Assembly: GCA_019059635.1 (NCBI GenBank)
Contig: JAGVRJ010000014.1
Location: 372,001 to 436,000 of the forward strand
Reading direction: 5' to 3'
DNA length: 64,000 bases
From: Proales similis
Lineage: Eukaryota > Rotifera > Eurotatoria > Ploima > Proalidae
Shown here: piece after piece, positions 1 to 10,822 of the stretch
Layout: each line of letters begins with the position of its first letter
Position numbering within the stretch: the stretch's first letter is position 1
Made by a program: the position numbers and the translations under genes
Notes under the pieces: model-generated
Databases searched by the model: none
What the model saw: the letters and a program-made list of their open reading frames with translations, nothing else
What the model was told of the DNA's origin: nothing

Positions 1-351
1 CGCTTCTTATTTAATCGTCGCTTTTGTTTGTGTATTAGAACGGCTCTCACCGCCGGGCGCAGCTTTCGGCTCTCTCTCTCTCTCCACTTCAATTGTGACG
101 GTTTGTTTTCTCGACACAGGCCGCTCGCCGTCCTCTGCTGGTCAAGTGTCTGCCTGTGTGTGTGTGTGTGTGTGTGTCTATTCCGATCGCAGTTGTTTAT
201 TTAGGTCGATCGCAAGGCTTACATTCAACGCAGCCGGATTAGGGCCTGACATGGCTCATTTGTTTGTCAATTGATGACTAATTACGTTTAGGCCTGCACT
301 CATCACCTTGTCGTTTAGTTTAGAAATGTTGAATTGTGCCGATCCGAGCGA
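1..351. other. Upstream/leader region of the STRA6-like gene
   Basis: No gene is recognised. The stretch holds a CT tract at 71-84 and a TG repeat at 155-177. A short upstream reading frame, ATG at 326 to TGA at 353-355, overlaps the main start codon at 352 in another frame, which could lower initiation at the main start. Confidence 0.5.
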
Positions 352-3300
352 ATGAGTTCCAACTGCCTGCTACTTTGCCTGCTGATTTGTGTGGGTCTGT
401 TTGCGCAGCCCACGACTGCCTTCACCAACTTCCTTGGCCAGGTGTTCAGCGATCTGAAATACGGCTCGAGCGAGCTGGACTACTTGGCCAACAAGCTGTC
501 GGTGGATCAGTTGAAATGCCTTCAAGGCAGCTACCATTTCAACGGCTCGTGCTACTTTGTGTCGAACAAGAAAAACACCGAAGAGGGTTTCATCAAGGAC
601 GGCATGATCGAGCTGATATTCCAGGCGCTCGAGAAAGAGGGAAAGCTGCCAGAGCAGTTGGACGGCACCGCGCTGGGCATGGCGGCCGAGATCGCTGCCA
701 TGCCGGTGGACGCCTCCTGGCTCACTGCGTTCAACTCGTGCTCGACGCTCAACAACGACTCGTCTCTAATCTCGTTCGACAACAACCAGCAAGAGCTCGA
801 CTACATAGTCGAGCTGCTCCAGAAGTTAAACTTTCCCAACATGCCGGCCGCGCAGCCGCCCAAGCAGCGCACGTTCTCAATCAACAGCCGCAACTTCTAC
901 AATCAAGAGCAAAAGTACTTTGTCGGCCTCATGTTCAACAGTAAGTGTCCTTTTCTGCCGCTGCTCGACGCCCGCTCTCAACACCGACTAAGGCTCAGTC
1001 TGGCGCTGGACAAGATCGGGCCTCAACGTGAGCCAGCTGATTTACGACCGATTCGAGTTGGCCGAGATTCGCGAGGACTCGTACAGAAAATGCGCGTACA
1101 TAAATCTGCGCGACGACGGCGAGGTGAAAATCGAGCTGAGCAACTGCAACAACGAACGCCAGCCCTACATTTGCAAATACGGTAAGCGCTAGCGCTGCTT
1201 GAGGCCAGTCGGCTCAACTTGATTTTGTGACTAAAGTGCTCGATCGCTGCTACAACTACACCGGCTGCGGACCGAACGGCGAGTGTGTAAATCTGCCGCA
1301 TGAAAAGTCGTTCAAGTGCAAGTGCCGCCTCTTTTACGAAGGCGAACGCTGCGAAAGATGTAAGTCGAACTAACTTGCACTGCTCGATTGCTAGTTTTGG
1401 CATTTGGGCGCAAAAAGGGAGCAACCAGGGCTTTCAGATGCTCATCTCGGCCGGCCTGGTCACTGGCGCTCTTCTGCTGCTCGTTGTCATTCGCCTGATC
1501 ACGTTCGTCGACCGCAAGTACAAAATACTCGGCAAGTCGAGCAAAAGCAACAAGCGGCAGCTGCTGGCCAGACGCGACAAGTCGAGAGTGAACGTGCCGC
1601 TCATTCCGCCGCGCTACTCTGTGATCAAGTTCGAGTCGCGCATCACCCACGGCCTGGGCAGTGTGCTGCGCAAGAAAAAGAGGCTCATCGTGACCAGCGT
1701 GTTCAGCGTGCTGCTGGGCCTGTCGCTGCTGCTGCTGGTCGCTTGGGCCCGCTATCGCGAGGTGATCAAGCGAGTCGAAGACTTTAAGCTAGACGCCCGC
1801 AATCAGACCAGCGATCTGAGTCAAATGGACAAGAACACGACCGCCAGTCGTCTGACCAAAATATTCTCCATCGACCTGTGCAAGGCGTCTCGCGACCAGT
1901 TTTTCGAGGATTTCGTTCTCTTTTACATTTGCATACCATTGACCGTGTTCATCTACGTCTGGAACGCGTTCAAGTGCAGCTGCAGTCATCAAGCAGGCAA
2001 GTGCTGCGAATACCCGGCCGCCTCGAGCGAGTCGGACACCGACACAAGCCGCTACAGTGAGCCGTCGTCGGTCAACTATTTGGGCCGCGCGGACTCTCTG
2101 CGCTCACGACTGGCCCGCTACGTTTGCCCGCGCCGATGGAGCATGTGCGGCGTTCGCTGCTTCCGTCTCCAGTTTCCTGTTCCGATGAACCCGTTCGAGA
2201 AGCGTTACCGCTTTCTGACCGCCATCATCTACGCCGCCTACACCTACAACATACTGAAGATATTCGAGTTCATGCTGATCGGCAACGAAACAGTGCAAAC
2301 GTTCGACAAGGGCCGTCGAGCGCTCTCCAACCTCAGTCTGTCCAATTTGAGCAGAGAGCAGTTCTCCGAGCTCAAGAGCAACCTGATCAGTGGCATCAGC
2401 GGCCAGGGCATCCTCATGGACCTGCTCAAGCAAATACTCAGCGTGTTGATTATCGGACTGCGCTACTACCCGGTGCTGCTCTGCTTCAGCCTCAAGCCCA
2501 AGAGCAAAGTGTGCCTCTTGCTCTGCACCGTCTACGTCTCGTGTCAGCTCTTCTATTACGTCTACATGAACGTGTTCTGTCTGCTATCGGCCTCGGAGGC
2601 AGTGCGCGAGGCGAACGAGGCTGCCAGCTCCAAGCTGCCCGTCATGGCCATTGTCGAAGAGTTCAAGTCGCAGTTCAACTTGGCCCGCATGGCATCTGCC
2701 GCAAACAGCAGCTCCAACTCGAGCTCGTCAGCGCGCTTTGTCTCGGCCAATGTCTCGATCAGCAAGCCGAGCTTTCTCCTCCTCAACTCGACAAGCGAAC
2801 AGTTCGGCAACGAGCTGAGGAACTTGTCGCTTCGCATCAGCGACTCCTACTTCGCCAACAACATCATGTACGAAAAGTTCATATTCTACATTGCGCTCAG
2901 TCTGATCACGTCAAACATGCTGCTCGAGCTGATCAGCATGCTGATTAGAACCATTCGCAAGTGGCTGCGAGAATGTCGTCGTCGTCGTCGCAGTTCAAAG
3001 TCGATTTGCAGCTGTTGTCGCAAGAGCATTCCATCGGCCATGAACGCAGTCGGTCGTCAAGAAAACTCTTCATCGGACGAGGACGATGATGATGACGACG
3101 AGGAGGAGGAAGAGAACAAACACGAGCTGAGCTACACGAGGCGCTTGTTCAAACGCGAACAGAACAAGCCAATTTCGTACATCATGTACTTGGCGCAAAA
3201 GTATATTTATTGCAAGCGGCGCGGCTTCCGCTACTCCAAACAGTTCATCAACACGCAGATAATCGCATTCATTCTGCTCTATTACTTGACGAGCGTGATA

Positions 3301-4625
3301 ATCCGCAAGTCGAGTCAAATACTCGGCCTGAGCACCAACATACTCATCCACGTGATCCATTTCATACTCAAAATGAGCCCCTCCAACGAGCTGAAGAGCA
3401 TCGCCATGTCACAGACCCAGCTGAGCATGCTGATCGAGTCGCTCTATCGCAACATAAACACCTACTTGATCAGCGCCTGTCTGTTCACCAGTCTCGTCTA
3501 CGCCGTGCAGCTGCTGCTCGGCGTTCGCACCTACCAAAAGCACATACTCAACGCGTACAAGGGCGTCTACCGCGGCATCCCGGCGCCCAAGTACTTTTCG
3601 AACGCGCGACTCGCCTCCTATTCGCTTCATTACAGGTCGGTTGTCTGCTTGTCTGCCTTCTCCAATTCTCACTTACCAAAAATTGTTTGTCGTTTAGCGG
3701 CTACGCGATCGGCTACCTGCTCTGGGGCTATTTGATCATGTTCGAGGCCACGCTCATCATCATGATCATGGTCAAGTTTCTCATCAAGTTCTACATAATC
3801 ACCGAGCAAATAGCCAAAGTCCTGCTGCCCATACTGACCATCTATTTGCTTAAGAAAATCCTCATCTGGTACATAAGCCGCGTGTTCCTGGTGCGCTCGT
3901 CGCCGGGCGGCTTTCAGTTCAAGAACCAAAAGCTCTACTTTGTGCTCAATCACTTCAACTTTTTCTTCGACTGCTTTCTGGGCTCCTTTGTCTGTGTGAT
4001 GCGAATGGCCAAGTCGAGTCTGGCCGCCATATTCTTCATGCCCCGACTCGACTACAGCATATACGGACGCAATCTGGAGCGCAGTGACACCGGCTACATG
4101 AGCTACGTCACGTTCATTCACATGGAAGTGAGTCAGACTCATCCGGTAAAAATCGCCTTCTGCGAGCTGCTCAGACGCACGCTGGCGTCCGAGACGCACA
4201 TTTGCCACCACTCGCACAGTCAAAAGCAAATCGAGCAACGAGCCTCGAACAAGGCGGCCAGAAATCGCTGGCTCGTCGCCTACTTTCTCATGAGGAACCC
4301 GTTTTTGAAGCGCTTCAGAAAGCGATATTTGTTCATGCAGCAGATGAGACCCAAGGCCGAGACCTGGGAGCATTTCCTCGGCCGCCGCGTCAAAAACAAG
4401 TTCTTCGGTGGCGGTGCTACCAAGAGCAAGTCAACTCCGTGTCTGATCGACGACGACACGCCCAAGACCGAGCCCAGAGTCAGATTCCAGCCACCGCCTG
4501 TTCCGCCCAGGACCAACTTTCCCTACTACGAGCGCACCAGACGCTCCTCTCACCAAGACGACCACGACTCGCCCATCTACCAGAACGACTTTGCCAAGCC
4601 CTACTTCCGCAACCAGCCGTATTGA
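352..4625 (+). CDS. C-type-lectin-like + EGF + STRA6-like multi-pass membrane protein
   Basis: Five exons: 352-940, 999-1181, 1237-1359, 1418-3635 and 3698-4625 (1346 aa). A signal peptide covers residues 1-22 or so. Residues about 50-257 have C-type-lectin features: GSCYF near the start, spaced W and C, then SNCNNERQPYICKY. Residues 258-298 form an EGF module with six Cys, ending CKCRLFYEGERCER. About a dozen hydrophobic segments follow. The C-terminal half carries STRA6-type signatures: HYSGYAIGYLLWGY across the last splice and MEVSQTHPVKIAFCELL. STRA6 takes up retinol from its carrier protein. Whether this protein moves retinoids is inference, because the ectodomain is unlike vertebrate STRA6. 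An acidic run (DEDDDDDDEEEEE) lies in an intracellular loop near 3078-3115. The start at 352 is chosen for its clean signal peptide. AATAAA follows at 4727. Confidence 0.82.
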
Positions 4626-5038
4626 GCTTTCTTCTCTGTCCGATATATGATGTTTATCGATTGCGTTTTCATTATTTAGGCCCTTGCCAAGCGCCTCTTG
4701 TTTTATTCGCTCGTCGACTGCTTTGAAATAAAATTGTAATTTAAAGCAGAGGAATCGAGCGAGGTTAAATCCAACAGGTTTAGTTTAAATCGAGAGAAGA
4801 GAGAGCGAGAGAGAGAGGCGACGAGAGCATTACAAGGCACCAAAAAGGGGCACTTGCACTCTTGTCGGCTCAGGCAGCGAATTGGCTGCGTAGGCGACGG
4901 GAAGACAGAGCGCGTTTGCCAGATGCTCGTTGCCATGGCAACCAAATGGTTGGCAGCATAGAGCATCGACTCCCATCGGCTCGAGATTTTCATTTTTCTC
5001 CGCTTCTACTTTGCTTCTTGCTCGCATAGACAAGCAGA
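4626..5038. other. Intergenic: 3' UTR of STRA6-like gene and upstream region of STYXL1-like gene
   Basis: AATAAA at 4727-4732 probably ends the upstream transcript. A GA-rich tract lies around 4796-4818. Nothing else is recognised before the next start codon at 5039. Confidence 0.5.
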
Positions 5039-6326
5039 ATGTTCGGCCCCCAGATTGAGCTGATTGAATGTGAGCAGCTTTACAATCACTTGAACAACGG
5101 CTGGGATCGGCCCTTTATCTCCGATCCCTATTTTCTCTACCTGCTCGGTAGGTAGATCTCGTCAAGCGCGTAATTAAGCAATTCGAGTTCACAACCTCAA
5201 AGATTGCCGCCCGCGAGCCGACTTCAACGAGAGTCACATTCTCACTGCCAAGCACGTGAAGCGGGTAATCATCGCTCAGTTCGCTCGCAGCAGTTATCTT
5301 TACCACAAAGTTTATCATTCAGGACAAAGACAACTACCAGCTGCCGTACGAGTGTGAGCTGGAGAGCCGCAATCTGGTCGTGGTTTATGACAGCAACACA
5401 AGCAATCTGGATCGGGAGGAGGAGGGGAGCGAGGCGAACCGATGCGCGCGGCTGATGAGCGCTGCCGGCTCCAAGAATCCGGTCAAAGTGCTCAAAGGCG
5501 GCTACGAGCGCTTCTCCAAGCTCTATCCGTTTCTGCGCTCCCAGCAGGCGCTGTTCATGCCCCAGGAGCTTCTCAGCATTGAAACGTTTCCGAGCGAAAT
5601 CTTGCCCGGCCGCCTCTACCTGGGCACTCTGGCCCAGGCGCAGAGCAAACTCGTTCGCAAGCATTTGAAGCTCTCCTGCTTTGTCGATTGCGCCGACGCC
5701 GATTTGAGTGTCGAGTTGGCCAAGTAAGGCGCAATTTGCTCCCATCATCAATCAATCTAGCTGATTGCCCTCCTCTAGGAGCAAGTCCAAGTCGTCGAGC
5801 GAAGAGAGCTCCATTGACATTTTCAAAGTGCCCATACGCGACGAGGCAGCTGCCAGCATACGCGATTGGATAAGACCCATCTGCAGCTATTTGGGTATGT
5901 TCATCTTTGGCTCTCTCTCTCTCTGCGAGAGAGCTTCCGTTCGGTAAACGAAAATAAAAAAAAAACCTAAAAGATGTCAACGTGAAAGATCGTCAGAGGC
6001 CGTGTCTGATCTGCTCCGATCGAGGCCTGAGTCGATCGGCCGCAGTTGCCATCGCCTACTTGATGCACGCCGAGCGACTTGAGCTGCAGGTCTGCAGTAC
6101 AATCGAGCGATTGTAAGACGCGCGCAATAAACTCATTTTCTTTTGCTATATTTAGGAAGCGTTCGAGCGTGTGAGCGCTTGCCGGAAAATTCAGCCGCAG
6201 AGAGGCTTCCTCAAACAAATCGCTCAAGAACTTGATGAAAACGAGTCGGCAATGACGTCGATCGTCGATTCGTCGAGTAGCGGAACCGCTCTCAACCCTG
6301 GCACCGATTTAACCGCCTCAAATTGA
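5039..6326 (+). CDS. STYXL1: STYXL1-like rhodanese-dual-specificity pseudophosphatase
   Basis: Six exons: 5039-5147, 5203-5264, 5323-5723, 5779-5894, 5974-6089 and 6156-6326 (324 aa; the human protein is about 313). The N-terminal half is a Cdc25/MKP-type rhodanese domain (DCRPRADFNESHI, then VLKGGYERFSKLYPFLR). The C-terminal half is a dual-specificity phosphatase fold (LPGRLYLG, SRSAAVAIAYLM, KIQPQRGF). In the signature loop, which reads ICSDRGLSRS, the CX5R nucleophile position is Ser (residue 244) and the preceding His position is Cys. Vertebrate MK-STYX also has Ser there and is catalytically dead. It is therefore expected to be a regulatory pseudophosphatase; MK-STYX is known to bind stress-granule and mitochondrial partners. 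It lies 413 bp downstream of the STRA6-like gene on the same strand, with no sign of an operon. Confidence 0.85.
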
Positions 6327-6610
6327 CAGCAGCGCCCGCACGTTTCCGCCCGTTTCGCAACAATTCGTCGTCAATCAAGCTCTTTAGTTTTATTGGCGAT
6401 GATTCACCGCGCCCGCTTTCACGCTTCGCACTACTTAAACACGATCGTCCGGCCCGATGCCGGCAATTCTGATTTTCAATTTCTCCTTTCGTTCTCTTTC
6501 GGCTCTCTCTCTCTCTCTGTGCCCTCAACGCCTTCATTCATCGATCGATTCATTTGATCAATTTCCAAATCAACTCCAAAGACATTTCATGTTTCAAGAC
6601 TCGTTCTAGA

Positions 6611-6952
6611 ATGCGAATAAAGCTATTCGTCACTTTGAGTTTGCTGCTGTTTTGCTGGATGGCGACCGCTTCAACAGTTAGCGCAGTTCCACTCTCAAGT
6701 TCACCCAGCGGTCCACACGGTCCAAGCTCTCAAGAACAACCCGATGCGACAACCGCAAGAGGGCCGTCTACTTCTGCCTGGCTGCATTCGTCGTCTGTGT
6801 CTCGCATGAGCGGCCTGCACCAACTAGGCAAGCGAGAGGCGGCCTATTTCATCAAGAAGAACGACGCCAAGTACTACTCGAGGCCGTGTCAGGTGAACGT
6901 CATCTCCTGCTACTTCTTCCTCAAGGCGCTCAAGGAGGCAGAGGCCGCCTAG
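6611..6952 (+). CDS. Allatostatin-C/somatostatin-type neuropeptide precursor
   Basis: Single coding exon, 113 aa. The start at 6611 gives a clean signal peptide (hydrophobic core LFVTLSLLLFCWMA, cleavage likely after VSA); an upstream in-frame ATG at 6554 would only bury it. A dibasic KR near residue 78 and a KK about ten residues later precede a Cys loop PCQVNVISC (Cys 93 and 100). The six-residue spacing, central Asn and ISC match allatostatin C (CYFNPISC). Allatostatin C acts through a somatostatin-like GPCR in the nervous system and gut. Unusually, 13 residues follow the second Cys with no dibasic or amidation signal, whereas classical AST-C ends at SCF. An AATAAA lies about 110 nt after the stop. 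Confidence 0.75.
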   Translation: MRIKLFVTLSLLLFCWMATASTVSAVPLSSSPSGPHGPSSQEQPDATTARGPSTSAWLHSSSVSRMSGLHQLGKREAAYFIKKNDAKYYSRPCQVNVISCYFFLKALKEAEAA

Positions 6953-7821
6953 AAGCCGCTCGCTTGTCAGCTTCAAATTGCATTCAATTCAATTTTTTGT
7001 CCGCGCCACCCCTCCATCCATCGGCTCTTTTTGTTGTTGTTCATTATTCTTCTCAATTTGAAATAAATCAATTCACCTTGGTCTCGTCTCCCGTGCCCTC
7101 TACCACAGCCAAATGGTCTCTTTCTCTTTCTGGTTCGGAATCTGCGGTCTGGACAGGGGAACGTCGCTGCTGCTAACAAGTAGAAATTGACTTGTTGCCG
7201 ACTGCGCGACCGGCATCGATTTTTTCAGAAGTAGGTTAAGACCGACCACCGAACTAGGTTGGCACATCTCATTTGACGGGTTTGCATGGCTGCTCTGAAT
7301 AAAACTCAGCTCTGACTCATTTGAATGCTAATTAGCGACCTGGCCAGCCTGGCGATTGGCCTTGCCGCCCAGTCTTTGCTCTCCTGCGCTTGTGTGTGTA
7401 TTTTATGGGCAAAATCTCAAGTGAACCTTGCTAATGTTTGTGTTTGTCTGTGCCCGGTTGTTGACATTTTGAATGAAAGACATCGAGAGACAGAAAGGAA
7501 AAGAGAGGGAGAGAGGAGAGATAGCAGCTGAACGGAAAAGAGACTGTTCATTAATAAAGCGCGTGCCTCGCAAGCCCCAAATTATCATCGTGGCGCCAGT
7601 GTCAATATTTTCGTTTCTTTACGTTTATCTCAAAACTCATTCGCTAATGTTATAAAGGCGCGCTTTTCTACTCAAAATTAGACCAACCTTCATATTCTCT
7701 TTGAACCAAGGGCCCAACTGTTTATTGTCGCTCGTAAATAAACGCGGCCTCCGCATCCGACTGTGTGTTCTCGCTTTCTTTCTAACTCTTTACCCGATCA
7801 AGTCAAATTGCCGTTGAGAAA
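6953..7821. other. Intergenic region upstream of the nucleoside transporter
   Basis: It contains an AATAAA near 7062 for the neuropeptide gene and others near 7299 and 7736. A purine-rich GA stretch spans about 7485-7525. I see no supported gene or structured RNA. Confidence 0.4.
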
Positions 7822-10648
7822 ATGCAAAGCACCGACGCTGACTTGTCTCCAAGAGCCGGCTCTTCCCGCGTGGCGCCCCGTTCGAACGCACCCGAGGCCG
7901 TTGTGGTGCAAAATTTCGAGTAAAAAACTTCAACTACCTGCTTCAGCAATGTGAATTTAACCCTTCCTCGATCTCTCACTCTCTGACCCAAGTAGTTCAA
8001 TTGAGATGAAAAAGTTTGAAGAAAAGAAGCCGAACGACGACTGGAATTCTTCGGACATTGATGATGACGACGACGACGACAATCGAGAATTCAAGGACGA
8101 CAAAATCAGCGTGATGATCAGCACGGCCAAAGGACAGATGCAACTCTTCTGGCAAAATGTAGGCCAACATTTAATTGAAGCGTTGACGGTCAATGATGAA
8201 CTTGAACGACGTGCAGCGAGTTGTCCGGCTCGGCTTCTATGCCCTCCTGCTAGTGCTCTATCTCGTCTATTTCGGCTTCGCAGTCGGCCTCAACAATCCG
8301 TTCGACTTTGAAACGGACTCGAACGAGACGAATGTACTCGACGACCGTGTGTTCGCCAACAACCCAAGTAAACGCTCAATTTCCTCTTGAGAACTCGCCT
8401 GCGCTCATCTGAAGCACCTTTCAGGTCTGGCTCTATTTGTGCTCACCGTCATTGGCCTAATTCTGATCGTGTGGGACTGGCAGCTCGCCGGTCGTGTGCA
8501 AAAGCTCTTCGACCAGAACGTGAAAGGAAAACTGTCCGAGACGAGCTTCGTCAGCCGATTCGGCTCCTGGTGAGACTCGGCAGCACATTTGCTCTTTCTT
8601 TCGAACTCGAACGAATGCACGAACAGGATCTTTATGCTGGCGGTTCTGATCGGCTTGATAATCTACTTGGCCATTGACCTTCGCAATGCGTACAATCTCA
8701 TCTCGCTGAGCGGTCTGGCAGCGTTCTTGATCCTCTGCGTAGTGCTCAGCGAGAGTCCGTCTCAAGTAAGCTGAAATGACAATTCGCTTGATCCGCGTGT
8801 GGCTGTCAGAGTCGAGTCGCAGATCAACTGGCACATTCTTGCCTCTGGCCTTCAAATTCAATTCATCCTCGGCATCTTGCTCATGCGCACCGAGTTCGGC
8901 TACAAGCTGTTCAAGTTCGTCAGCGGCCAAGTGACCACGTTTCTGGAGTACACAGACCGCGGCTCGATGCTCGTGTTTGGCGACAAATACGAGGACCACT
9001 TGTTCGCGTTCAAGGTAATGCCTTGACAGAGAGAGAGTGAGCCGGCTCTGAATCAGAACTGTTCAAGTCCATACCGGTGATCATCTTCTTCGGCTCCATA
9101 ATCAATCTGCTCTACTATCTGGGCGCAGTGCAATATCTCATTCTTAAACTGGCCTGGGTGATCAACTTCCTGATGCGAACCTCGCCCACCGAGAGCATGA
9201 ACGCCACGGCCAACATATTCCTCGGAGCAACGGAAGCCCCGCTCCTGGTCAAGCCTTTCCTGTCCAAAATGACCAAGGTAACCCACTCTGACCGCCTCCT
9301 AGCGCTCGCATGTTCACAATCTAGTCCATTCCAAGTCGGAGATATTCTCGGTGATGACGGGCGGATTTGCCACGGTTTGTGCTCGAATAAAACTTTTGCG
9401 CTCTTGCTCTTGTGAATCTTGTCGAAGGTGGCCGGCTCCGTCCTGGCTGCGTACATCAACTTCAACGTGAGTCGACCAGTTTTGCTTACAGCTAGACCCT
9501 CCCGTGACTGACTCGGCTTTAAGGTGCCGGCCAACCATTTGATAATTGCGAGCCTGATGGCTGCGCCCGGTGCGCTGGCCGTCTCCAAGACCATATTTCC
9601 GGAGAGTCGCAAGACCAAGGCCGACTGGCAAGCCATCCGAAACCTTCCCAAAGGGTGAGCCTCCTGCATGCCGCTGCGGCGCCCGGATTCACACGGTCGT
9701 CCGTTGTGCCTTAACCAATTGCAAAACAGGAACGCGAGCAACATTTTCGAAGCGATCTCTGTGGGCGCTTCCAACATGGTCGGACCAATCGCCGGCATAA
9801 TTTCCAACTTGATCGCGTTCACGGCCTTTTTCGCTTTCGTCGACGCCACGTTCGCCTGGTTCTTCGGCATGCTTGGCCTGGCCAACTTTGGCCTCAGCGT
9901 AAGTCTGCTCCAACCATTCTCTTCTTCTTCTGCCGACTAGTCAAGGCCACTTTTCTAACAGGCGATCATGCAGTATCTGTTCTGGCCATTCGCATTCCTC
10001 ATGGTTAGTCTGCGTGTGTGTGTGATTGGGAGAAGCAAACTGCGACTAAAGGCCACAATTTGAAGGGCGTGAGCATTGAAGACTGTCAGACCGTATCGCG
10101 CCTCATCGGCATAAAAGTGTTTGTGAACGAGTTTGTCGCCTACTCAGAGCTGGGCAAGATAATCAACAATCGGAACAACATAACCCAGAGCGGCATGTTC
10201 GAGCTCTACCGCAACGGCACTCTGGAGCTGCCCTTCGACGCCATGATCTGGAACGTAAATAACTCGAACAATTGCTGAATCTTTCTCCGCCAGCTCAGAC
10301 TAAACGTCCTCGATCTTCTGGCCGCGTATAGGATCGCTCCATATTAGTTTCAACCTACGCCTTGTGCGGCTTTGCCAATTTTGCCACGGTCGGCATTCAA
10401 ATCGGTAAGCTGTTCGTCTGCTCCGTCCGGTTCAGTCTCATTAAATGCGCTAATGAAAGGCGGCCTGAGTGCGCTGGCTCCGTCCAGACTCAAAGTGTTC
10501 AGCAAATACGCAGTCAAAGCCATGATCGCCGGCAACATAACCAACTTTATCACAGGTAGGCGCCGACATTCAACAGTCACGCAAAGTATTTTCATTCGTC
10601 TCACGCTCTCGTTCCGCGCATTGCTCAGCTTGCATCGCTAGTAAGTGA
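7822..10648 (+). CDS. Concentrative (Na+-coupled) nucleoside transporter, SLC28 family
   Basis: Sixteen exons: 7822-7919, 7993-8158, 8217-8367, 8425-8569, 8627-8765, 8817-9014, 9068-9277, 9336-9374, 9428-9466, 9524-9654, 9730-9898, 9962-10003, 10066-10254, 10332-10404, 10460-10555 and 10629-10648 (634 aa). SLC28 proteins import nucleosides with sodium across the plasma membrane. CNT motifs are clear: FILGILLMRTEFGY, LGATEAPLLVKPFL, VMTGGFAT/VAGSVLAAYI, and NACIA-like ITACIAS at the end. An acidic cytoplasmic N-terminus has a run of seven Asp. The C-terminus is ambiguous: the last codons contain a strong GTAAGT donor at 10641, and splicing to 10706 would give a longer tail ending at 10778. However, AATAAA at 10742 favours the shorter form. 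The gene is convergent with the carboxypeptidase gene. Confidence 0.9.
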
Positions 10649-10822
10649 ACCTTGGTCGACCCTTACTCACTGACACTCTCATCAAAGCGATTTGATCTCA
10701 AACAGGCCTTTTATTCCAGCAGCTCTAACATCACAAGAAGAAATAAAGACTCAGTACGGCGACTGTACGTTAAATTGATTTATTGGGCTAAAAGCAGTTC
10801 CAGTGCTCGGGGGGCTTTTGCT

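Noticed and set aside
1404-1787. Open frames overlapping the STRA6-like gene in other frames and on the opposite strand
   Set aside because: They are Arg/Gln-rich shadow translations of a GC-rich coding exon with no homology and no splice support.
9115-9885. Long antisense frame (256 codons) across the nucleoside transporter
   Set aside because: It crosses several well-supported plus-strand exons and introns and shows no family resemblance.
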